This document shows, piece by piece, positions 47,772 to 56,900 of a stretch of DNA of 64,000 nucleotides. Source of the stretch: Microstegium vimineum (Eukaryota; Streptophyta; Magnoliopsida; Poales; Poaceae). Made by a program: the position numbers and the translations under genes. Below the pieces are notes generated by a model. It was given only the letters and a program-made list of their open reading frames with translations, made no database searches and had not been told where the DNA came from. How positions within the stretch are numbered: the stretch's first letter is position 1; each line of letters starts with the position of its first letter. Location of the stretch: the NCBI GenBank assembly GCA_022036555.1, contig CM039137.1:28389535-28453534 (forward strand), in the 5' to 3' direction.

Positions 47772-49052
47772 TCAGCCAGTCTTGATGATCTTCTTGAGCC
47801 CGATCTTGCTTCTCATGGTTTCAAACTTGGTTCTTCCAAGTGACTTGGTGAGAATATCGGTAAGCTGCTCATTTGTGCCGATGTGATCGGCCTTGATGCT
47901 CCCCTCTTCCATGCAGTCTCTGATGAAGTGGAACTTAGTCCTTATGTGCTTGCTCCTGTCATGGAACACTGGGTTCTTGGCAAGTGCAAGTGCCGATTTG
48001 TTGTCCACCTTCAACTCCACAGTTTTCGCTCTCCTTCCTAGCAAATCGGCAAGCAACCTTGATAGCCATAGTGCCTGAGTTGCTGTTGTAGTCATGGCCA
48101 CGTACTCAGCCTCACAGCTAGAGAGTGTCACTACCTTCTGCTTGATCGATTGCCAATTGACCAAGCTGTTGCCTAGGAAGAAAAGACAGTCAGTTGTGCT
48201 TTTGCTGGAATCAATGTCTCCAGCTAGATCTGAGTCACAATAGCCCAAGAACCTTGCCGATGAGAGCCTTGCCGATGAGGACTCTCCCGATTTTGGTGCT
48301 TTGGTGAAGTGGAGGCCATAGTCAAGGGTACCAGCCAAGTACCTAAGAATTCTCTTGACTGCCATTTGATGTTTAGTGGTTAGTCTCTCCAAGAACCTGC
48401 TCACAAATCCCACTGAAAAAGCCAGATCTGGTCTAGTGTGGACCAAGTACCTCAAGCTTCCAACCAATCTTCTGTATTGTGTTGGATCCACTTCTTCTGC
48501 TGTGCTCTCCTTGCTCAGCCTCAATCTTTCTTCCATCGAGGTGGCAGCAGAGTTGCAATCGGCCATGCTCCCCAACTCCACAATCCTCTTGGCATAGTGG
48601 CTCTGCCTCAGAGTGATCCCACTATTTCCTTGCTGCACTTCTACTCCAAGGTAGAAACTGAGTAACCCAAGGTCACTCATCTCAAAGATGGACTGCATCT
48701 CTACCTTGAAAGCCTTTACTTCTTCTTCCTTGACTCCAGTGATGATCAAGTTATCCACATAGACTCCGACTAGTAGAACAGAGCCATTTGAGCCTCTTCT
48801 GTAGATGGCAGCTTCATGCTTGCTCTGAACGAACCACATCTTCTTTAAGGTTGAGTTCAACTTTGCATTCCATGCTCTGGGTGTCTGCCTCAGCCCATAC
48901 AGTGCCTTGTGGAGCCGATAGACCTTGTCTTCTTCTCCTTGGACAGCAAAACCAGGTGGTTGCTGCACATAGACCTCCTCTTTGAGCTCTTCATTGAGGA
49001 ATGTCGATTTGACATCCATGTGATGGACCTTCCATCCTTCTTGAGTAGCCAA
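47772..49052 (-). pseudogene. Copia reverse transcriptase/RNase H, long open remnant
   Basis: A 426-codon minus-strand frame covers most of the copia RT and all of RNase H. Motifs seen: VHHMDVKSTFLNEELKEEVY, QPPGFAV, ALYGLRQTPRAWN, LVGVYVDNLIITG, GSLRYLVHTRPDLAFSVGFV, GYCDSDLAGDIDSSKSTT, LSSCEAEYVAM, and a C-terminal HIRTKFHFIRDC segment. The RT active site reads YVDN instead of YVDD, so one catalytic aspartate is lost. The preceding part of RT (49060-49200) has stops. It is transcribed toward the 233-bp LTR. Confidence 0.9.
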
Positions 49053-49059
49053 GGCTAGC

Positions 49060-49926
49060 AGCAGCCTGACTGACTACATTCTTGCCACAGGGGCAAAGGC
49101 ATCCTCATAGTCAATACCTTCTTGTTGCACAAAACTCCGAGCCACAAGCCTTGCCTTGTGCTTGATCACAACTCCATCGGCATTCTTCTTCAGCTTGAAC
49201 ACTCACTTCAGGGTGATTGGCCGATGACTAGCTCGAGGTGGCACCAGCTCCCAGGTGCCATTACGCTCAATAGCGCCCAGCTCTTCCTTCATCGCAGCTT
49301 GCCAAGTTGGATCATTGACAGCTTCAGCGTAGGTAGTCGGCTCGCCCGAGCAGGAGAGGTTCAGCTCGGCGAACAACCTCTGAGCCAGCGGTGGAGTGGC
49401 CTCATCCCCGATGAGGTCAGTGATGCGTCGGTAGCATGGTGGCTCACTGCCATGGTAGGCGTCCACCCTTTCTTCTTCGTCCTCCGGGGGAGTCATGTGC
49501 TTGACCCGAGGACTAGAGCCGCTTGCCGATGGCGTCGCTGCCGATGGTGCGGCTGCCGATGGCGCGGTACCTTGTGACGGCTCCGGTATTTTTAAGCGCA
49601 GTGCCGATGGCGATGGTGATGCCGATCTGGGAGCTCCAGGCACCACCTCTTCCTAGGGGTACTCGACGGTGAAGTCGTTGTTGCCTTCCGTCGATGTGCT
49701 TGCCGATGCCGATGTCCAGTCCCAGCCGCGACCCTCGTCGAACACGACATCGCAGCTGACACGCACGCGTTGGGACACTGGATCGTAGACCTTGTAGGCC
49801 TTCGCGCCCTCCGCATAGCCGATGAACACTCCGGCCTCGCCGCGGTCATCCAACTTGCGAAGCTGGGTCAGGCGCCTAGTGTAGGCGACACAGCCAAACA
49901 CCCTGAGGTGGCCCAACGTCGGCGAT
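49060..49926 (-). pseudogene. Copia integrase C-terminus, linker and RT N-terminus
   Basis: On the minus strand, 49926-49650 reads HLRVFGCVAYTRRL, KLDDRGEAGVFIGYAEGAKA and YKVYDPVSQRVRVSCDVVFD, typical of the copia integrase C-terminal region. Then 49646-49203 gives a Pro/Ser/Ala linker and the RT start (PTWQAAMKEELGAIERNGTW). Stops separate the frames. A 2.6-kb gypsy solo LTR is inserted at 49926/49927, separating this from the integrase core. Confidence 0.85.
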
Positions 49927-52548
49927 TGTAACACCCTAAAATTTGAAATAGAAATTAGATTTGAATTTAAATTAAATTTAATTTATTTCAAACAATTTTG
50001 TGCTCATAGAATTAAATAAATAAAACTAAAATAAATATCAAAGCTAGGGTTCAACATGTTGTGCATAGCATGCCTCCGCATTTTTCTTTGTGTTGTTTGG
50101 TTTTCAAAACTCAAAGAAATACATTTCAAAACCCTTTTGAAAATCATTTGCAAAAAGGAAATAAAAAGAAAAAAAAATGGAAACCCTCTCTCTCACTCTT
50201 TCTGGCCCAGCAGTGCGGCCCGGCCTGCTTCCCCCCCCCCCCCTTCTCTCTTTCTCCCGCATGGGCCGGCTCCCTCGCCTCGGCCCAGTCCGCCCGCAGG
50301 CCCGCGGCCTCTCCTCCCTCCTCCCGCTCGCTGACAGCACGGGCCCGCCCGTCAGCCTCCTCCCTTTCTTCTTCCTTGAGTCCGAGCCAGACACGCCGCC
50401 CGCCGCTGAGTCCGCAACCGCCGCGCGCGGATTCCTCGCGTCGTCTCCGCATGGGACTCTGCCTTGACCCCGCCATAAATAGCACCGACCCCGCGCCGTT
50501 TTTCTCCCATTGCAGCGCGTCGCCTAGCCCTAGACAGCAGCAGCGCCACCGGCCGCCATTGCCACTGCTTTGCTCTCGCCGCCGAGCGTCGTTCCGCGCC
50601 TCGGGCCGCTCCAAGCTCTTCGTCGTGCGTCGCACCGGCTTCGCGTACATGCGGAACACCTTCCCCTCTCTTTTTCCGTTCAATTGAACACCGATTGATC
50701 TTGTCGCTGTGCACAGGGAAGCAGCCGCCGCTGTCTTCCGTCGCCAGCCGTCCTCCGTGTTCTTCGAGCCCCTCTGAGCAGTCAGGTGAGCTCGCCTCCC
50801 TCTCCTCTTTCTCCCGGTGCTCTCGGATTCGAAAACCGAGCACCGTAGCGCCCGATCGACTTCCGCCGCCGAGCCCCGCCTCGGGCCGGCCATGGCGCCA
50901 CCGTGCGCCGCCCTGCTCCGGTGGAGCACTGCCCTCTCCTCCCCCCCCCATCTAATCTAAGCCATCGGCTTCAGATCCAATGGATAAGAGGAGCCGATAC
51001 CCCTTCGGGTGGCAATTTTGCTAAAGAGCCCCTCGAGTTCTCTGACTCTCAACCCGCTGTCCAAAGCGGTTTTCACCTTTACGCTTTCCCCTCTCGAAAA
51101 CATATTCCCTTCTAGATCTGTTTTATTTCGAAAATAAAAGAAAATCCCTATTTACAGATTTGCCACCGATTTTCAAATGCTTATAATTTGCTCGTTTTAA
51201 ATCCAAATAGATCCGTTCAAGTTGCGTTAGATCCGTAATTTTATGCTCTATCCAGTAGTATAGATTTCATCTATGTTAATAACTTTTGAAAATAAAAGTA
51301 AATTAATTCTTTTAATGCTTTAATCTTGCCCTTTTCAAAATCTTGTTTAAACTATAGTTTAATCGTTTTAGATCCGATTAGCGTGATTCTCGCGTCTTTG
51401 TGACCGTAGTAAAGTATAGATCTGTTTTATAATCTTTTCAAAACCTCTTTATTGTTTATGGTGTAATGTTCTGATCATATCTTTATTGCTTCGTGTATGA
51501 TTGTTCGGATGATTGCGTGGATGATATCTTTATAGCTTGTTACCTTGTACCTTGTCACCATGGGTTTCTATGCATATGGGTAGCTTTGCTATGCTTCACA
51601 TGATGAATATGGAATCGAATCTTGACTAATGATATATGCAACAATGGATAAAACTGGCTTTTATAGCAACATGGAATAGGACCCCACTGTAGGGCAAAAG
51701 CTGCGATTGAAATGCAACCATGAGTGGCTATAATGGCGCCGACTTTAGTTACGTATGAAGTTTGGACTAGCATGCTTGTGGTTCGTGAAAAGCACCTTTG
51801 CCGAGCTGGTTATGGGGTATAGCTTGTATAGGGACCGCTGGGGGTGGTACCATCGGGGTGTCCCATATTCCCCTTTGCATTGGGTCTGTAGGGTCCGCTA
51901 CATGCTAGAAAGGGCTTTTGAAAGACTTCACAGTGTTCCCTGCCCGCTCACCTTGGATGTGTTTTGGGAGTTGCAAACCCGGGCATATGGGCGACACGGC
52001 TTGTGGGTAAAGTGCGTAACCTCTGCATAGTATAAATCTATCATGATAGTCGTGCTCACGGTCACGAGCGGCCTGGAAAACTCACAGTGTAGATGATCAT
52101 GTTGTTTAAGTGTTAATGATGTTTATTAATATATCATGTGGTTATTAATTGGGCTATGCATAACTAAAGCTAATTGTTGTTAAAACTTGACCAAGTTAAA
52201 AGCAACCGCAGTTCAGACAGTGTCAGCCTTTGAGCTTCATAACCCTATGTTACTCTTGCTGAGTACTTTAAGTGCTCACCCTTGCTTTCTCAACCTCATC
52301 AGATGGCTATGAAGACTACCGTGAGGAGTACTAGGCTAGTGGTCAACCAGTCGGCGTTCCCTGTGAAGTGGAGCTTCGTCACGAGAGTTATCTCTATTTC
52401 TGTTGTTATGTTTAAGAATATTATTCGTTATGTAATAAGCACTCAGTGATGGTACTATTTAAAGATTTGTCGGCTTATGTGTGTGATTGATCTCTGGGCA
52501 CACATGAGTTATTCGCATTCAATTTTATTCTTAAAATTGGGTGTGACA
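49927..52548 (+). mobile_element. Gypsy (chromovirus-type) solo LTR, 2,622 bp, with GCGAT target duplication
   Basis: It starts TGTAACACCCTAAAATTTG and ends AAATTGGGTGTGACA, matching the LTR at 60305-63078 almost throughout. GCGAT occurs immediately before (49922-49926) and after (52549-52553), so this is one LTR left by recombination between two. It interrupts the copia integrase. Relative to the other LTR it lacks about 152 bp after 51,520. ORFs inside it are not genes. Confidence 0.93.
50474..50482 (+). promoter_or_regulatory. TATA-like box of the gypsy LTR
   Basis: CATAAATAG lies in a GC-rich region of the LTR and is conserved at 60852-60860 in the second LTR. This is the likely start region of the element transcript. 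Confidence 0.4.
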
Positions 52549-53045
52549 GCGATCGGCCATGCCATGCCTCATAGGGGGTGATGCCCTCCAATGCACGCGT
52601 CGGGGCACGGTTCAGAAGGTGCATCGCCATCATCACGACCTCCCCCCAAAATCTTGCCGGTAGACCGCGCTGCTTGAGCAGAGCTCGCACCATGGCCACC
52701 ACCGTCTGATTCCTGCGCTCAATGACTCCATTCTGCTGAGGGGAGTGAGGGGCACTGAAGTGCCTTTTGATACCTTGATCGGCGCAGTAGGAGCTGAACT
52801 CGGCGACGGTGAACTCGCTGTCATTGTTCGTGCGCAGGACCTTGAGCTGGCAGTCACTCTCCACCTCTGCTGCAGCCTTGATGCGCTTGATTGCCTCCCC
52901 GGCAGCATCCTTGGTCGGCAGCAGCGCCGCCCACATGTATCGGGTGGCGTCGTCCACCAATAGGAGGATGTATCGGTTGCCAACCGATGTTGCCGGTGTC
53001 ACAGGTCCGCAGAGGTCGCCGTGCACCAACTCTAGGTGCTCTTGG
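52549..53045 (-). pseudogene. Copia integrase core, copy A
   Basis: The minus-strand frame reads VHGDLCGPVTPATSVGNRYI, LLVDDATRYMW, LKVLRTNNDSEF, HFSAPHSPQQNGVIERRNQT and LPARFWGEVVMMAMHLLNRA. In the D,D-35-E triad, the second aspartate position reads N (RTNND; copy B at 63.3 kb reads RTDND). It is bounded by the gypsy solo LTR on one side and the Angela-like solo LTR on the other. Confidence 0.88.
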
Positions 53046-54285
53046 TGAAGGAATACGAGGTTGCTACGCTAGCCGGAAAACAAAACTTTTCGACCTCATA
53101 AACCAGGATCTACTGCTAGTTACAGGTTACGAGATTACCACTAGACGCGCAGGTGCAGCGGAAGACGACTTGATGTAGTCGTGCGCGTCGCAGGAGGCAG
53201 TGCAGTTGCATGGTCGTCCGTCTCAACGTCCCCTTCGCGCGGTTCGTCCTTGTGCTCCAGATGCAGCACCTCCGAGGAATCCCACACGTGCAGGGAGGAA
53301 GCGTTGCGCCTCCGGACTGCTAGGTCCGCGAGGAGCAAAAGGCGCGAGCGTGGGGAGGCGACGGCGGCTGCCAAAAGGCATGGATCGATTCGCCCCGCGC
53401 CCACCCCTTGCTTATATAGGCATCCTAACGAGCTCCCACGGTGGAGGCCCATTAGAAACCCTAAACCTAGTCTAATTCAGGTCTAACCGGAATTAGGCTT
53501 CCAGCCCCTTAAGCGTGCGACCCTATGGGCTCATGCATACATAGACATGGCCCAAGTACTCTTACTCGACCAATAGTTGATAGCGGCCTCTAGCAAGGCG
53601 TGTCAACTCCTATGCATACGCTATGATCATATCAGACGAACCACTATGACCATGTACAAGTTATTCCCTTCGCCACTCGATATATGGTTCAACTCGTGGG
53701 TTAACACTTAACCCAAGCACGGCCATGCATTTGTTGATCCAATCATATGAGTGATCCAGTGATATCTCTCTCACGAAGAGAGGGGCAAATTCCATCTTGA
53801 TTGTCTATGTCTCACAGCATGTTTCCCGACCACCCAAGGACCACCTTTATAACTACCCAATTACGGAGTAGCGTTTGATAGTCTCTAAGTAGATCGTTTC
53901 ACATCTTGAGTACATACCACAATCTCAGGTCTAAGGACATAACGTACATGACATGAATAGAGACTTTCTCTTGTTGGGTCAGTCCAGCCTACATGTCTCA
54001 CATGTGCCCACATTATTAGTTTGACATCTCCATGTCTATGACTTGTGAAACATAGCCATCAACTAATACATGTGCTGGTCTAATATTTAAGTGTGCTCTT
54101 ACAAGAATGCCGACCAGGGACAACTTTTAGAATAACCATTCAGGTAATTGAGTTCCACAAACAATTCACATAATTGTCAATCAATACTAGTTGTCTATAA
54201 TGGATATTCAAAGAACACTATATTAATCATGGATACAACCGGAATATAATCATCTACATGATTAGCTCTAGGGCATATTCCAACA
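53046..54285 (-). mobile_element. Angela/BARE-like copia solo LTR, 1,240 bp, with CTTGG target duplication
   Basis: Read on minus it starts TGTTGGAATATGCCCTAGAG and ends CGTATTCCTTCA; the first 20 bases are the hallmark of Angela/BARE/WIS-type LTRs in grasses. CTTGG flanks both sides (53041-53045 and 54286-54290). A TATATAAG box reads on minus near 53410-53420. No internal domain of this element is present. Confidence 0.9.
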
Positions 54286-54400
54286 CTTGGGCACGGTACG
54301 CCGTTGCCGATGGAAAAGCTCGTCGTTTCTGCTTGGTGGTGACGCAGACGTCGCAGACCTGCTCCGCGTGGTCGATCTTGGGGATCCCACGGGCTATCTC
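54286..54400 (-). pseudogene. Copia GAG-pre-integrase/integrase start, copy A, truncated
   Basis: The minus strand reads PKIDHAEQVCDVCVTTKQKR, then RAFPSATAYRAQ, identical in plan to copy B at about 63574-63690. Homology with copy B stops at about 54400 within a TATCTC-rich stretch, where gypsy sequence begins. Confidence 0.85.
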
Positions 54401-54416
54401 TATCTCTATCTTTGTC

Positions 54417-55211
54417 ATGTTCAAGATGTCTAACCTTCGTCGGTCAGCCCGCATTAGCACCGGAGGACGTGCCCCTCCTGAATCTCAATCGCCAATGGTG
54501 GAATCTCAGGAAGAACCAGAGGAGGAGATCCAGGAAATCTCCAGTAGCGAAGAGTACCACGGGGAAGAAAGCCCCCATGCCCCAAGTGCTGACGTTAATT
54601 CCTCTGATTTCGTCGAAGAAGATCTGCCAGAAGAGCCAGGGTGGATCCGCACCAAGTATATCCGAGGAGAAGCGCACAGCAGCTACGCTCACTCCCAGCT
54701 GGTGGACCTTGTGATGGAATGCCACTCAGGACCCGATATTGCAACCATGTACACTTGCAAGGAATTCAAACACTCCCTCGCCAACACCTACTGGAAGGCG
54801 AAGATCTATATCTGTGGAAGTGCTAATGGGCAAGCAACTGAACGTGTGGATTGTACCTTTCATAGCTGTGTTGCTCATCCTACCATAGAAGCAAGTATGA
54901 AGGACGCCGCGTTCTCTACATACATGGCCATCCACAACAAGTTCAGAGAAAGGATCGCCAACACCCGCCGCCGTTACATCCCTCGTTTCGATGTGGAGCA
55001 AGGTTGGATAATCGCCGAACCTAACGGTGAAGGTGGCCCCGTCCTGAATGAGCTCGTCAACTTCGTTCAGGAGATGATGAGCATGTATGGTCATCTCCTA
55101 ATAGAAGCAAGGGAGCTGCGCAAGGATCTCAAGCGCAGTTACCAACAACAAGATGAGCTTCGCGAAGAGTTTGGGCTGCCAATGAACTTCAAGAAGATCA
55201 AGAAGAATTAG
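54417..55211 (+). CDS. Extra ORF upstream of gag in the gypsy element, unknown function
   Basis: A 264-codon frame from ATG 54417 (a second ATG lies at 54426) to TAG 55209-55211, with no break, in an element where gag and pol are full of breaks. The N-terminus is basic, then acidic (SQEEPEEEIQEISSSEEYHG). The middle holds EEPGWIRTKYIRGEAHSSYA, LVDLVMECHSGPDIATMYTC and cysteines in ICGSANGQATERVDCTFHSC. The end is a likely coiled coil (LIEARELRKDLKRSYQQQDE, then LREEFGLP). It has no zinc knuckle or protease motif, so it is not gag/pol. I do not know a named family. Confidence 0.55.
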   Translation: MFKMSNLRRSARISTGGRAPPESQSPMVESQEEPEEEIQEISSSEEYHGEESPHAPSADVNSSDFVEEDLPEEPGWIRTKYIRGEAHSSYAHSQLVDLVMECHSGPDIATMYTCKEFKHSLANTYWKAKIYICGSANGQATERVDCTFHSCVAHPTIEASMKDAAFSTYMAIHNKFRERIANTRRRYIPRFDVEQGWIIAEPNGEGGPVLNELVNFVQEMMSMYGHLLIEARELRKDLKRSYQQQDELREEFGLPMNFKKIKKN

Positions 55212-55842
55212 GACTAGGAGCCCCTTTATAGCTTATTCGCTAGTTCGTGAGTCGTGTGTGCTAGTGTTCCCTATGTGTTTAGTTTCTTGTGCTTATGCTA
55301 ATGTGTGAGTTGGTTCTTTGTAATGATTGTTGAGGTTGTGGGCTTATCCGCAACACTCATAGCTTAGGTTGGGTTGCTTGAAAAGCTTTATAATAAATAA
55401 AGTTGCAGTTTTCGTTAATCTGTCTTTTCAGACCTCCCTGTCTTGTTATTTTTTCCTAATTAATTCTAAACGTCCTAAAATCACGAAAACTTAAGTGAAA
55501 ATAGTAGACTTCCTTATCTTTCCGTGGTCGCAATAAGAACCTTCATATCTGTTCGGAGTTAAGAGAAATAATTCCTGCAAGTTGATGTTTCTGCGCAGTT
55601 TGGTAACCTGGACAGATCTGTTTAAATGCAGTTTTTGATTAAGTTAATGTCAGAATCAGAAAAAGTTAGAATTACGAAAGTTGTAGATAAATTCTTTATC
55701 TTTCCAACCACATAAGCCTTGCCTCTGTTTGAGTTCGGAAACTTCAGATATGACTGTTTTTCTAGACTGCTATTGTGCTGAAAATCCAGAAAAGTTGCAG
55801 ACTCGTCTCGTGTCAGGTTTTAAAATCGTTCTTATGTGTCAG

Positions 55843-56900
55843 ATGCCTCGCACCAGGACCAACTCCGGATCCAACACCAGTGACAACAACAACGACAATA
55901 ACCAGCACCCTCTACCTCCACCACATGCGATGACTCCAGAGCAGGTGCAGGTTCAGATAATGCAGACAATGCAAGCTATGATGCAGTTCATGCAGAACCA
56001 ACCTCACCAACCTGCTGGAGCTTCACCTGTCAACAAGCGGAGGGAATTTCTGCAAGGACACCCTCCTGTTTTCTCTCATACCAGTGATCCGTTGGAGGCG
56101 GATGATTGGTTGCGTGCGGTGGAGAAGCAACTTAACATCACCCAGTGCAATGACCAGGAGAAAGTCTTGTATGCATCTGGTCAGCTTCAAGGTGCAGCTC
56201 AGACTTGGTGGGGGACATATCAAGATGCTCGCCCGGAAATGCTCCTGCTATCACTTGGGAAGAGTTTTCCCGGAACTTTAAGGCGTGCCACATTCGAAAG
56301 GGAATCATAGAGCTGAAGCAAGAAGAATTCAGGAACCTTCGGTTGGGACAGATGTCAGTCAGCGAGTACCATGACAAGTTCTCGCAGCTAGCTCGCTATG
56401 CTCCCAATGAAGTAAGGGATGATGCTGATAAGCAGCGTCTCTTCTTAAAGGGGATCTATTATGAACTCCGGCTGCAGCTGAAGGGTAATACATACCCGAA
56501 TTTCCAATCCCTGGTGAACTGTGTCATCGTCCTGGACAATGAACGCAGGGAGATGGACAAGAAGAGGAAACTAAGAGGACAAGCTTCTGGGAGTAACACT
56601 CGCTAGCGTCCCAACTATCCTCAACAAGGTTACCAGCAGAGGTACCAAGGCACATCTAACTTTGGGAACCGTAACCTGAACCAGCAACGTCCGTCGTTCC
56701 AGCAGTAGGGTGGTTACTCAGGACCTCGTCAAGGCTTATCCAGCAGTACCCCAGCAAAGACTAATGTTCCCAATACCCCCATCAAGTGTTTTGCTTGTGG
56801 TGAACCCGGACATCTCTCCTATAACTGCCCCAAGAAGCAAAATGCACCAAACCCTCCAAGTCAGAACAACAACAACCAGAGAGGAAGGTACCAGCCGCCC
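55843..56900 (+). pseudogene. Gypsy gag (capsid and CCHC zinc knuckle), broken
   Basis: From ATG 55843: an Asn/Gln/Pro-rich start, then capsid motifs (FLQGHPPVFSHTSDPLEADD, VLYASGQLQGAAQTWW). A frame change at about 56215-56235 leads to WEEFSRNFKACHIRKGIIEL and VSEYHDKFSQLARYAPNEVR. TAG stops at 56604 and 56706 interrupt the tail. The zinc knuckle CFACGEPGHLSYNC (56787-56828) is intact. Confidence 0.88.

Noticed and set aside
50056..50955. Long overlapping ORFs on both strands (up to 261 codons), repeated at 60434-61307
   Set aside because: They lie within the gypsy LTRs and are open only because the DNA is GC-rich. Both strands are equally open and the products are low-complexity.
53141..53486. 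ORFs on both strands near 53.2-53.5 kb
   Set aside because: They lie within the Angela-like solo LTR and have no protein motif.
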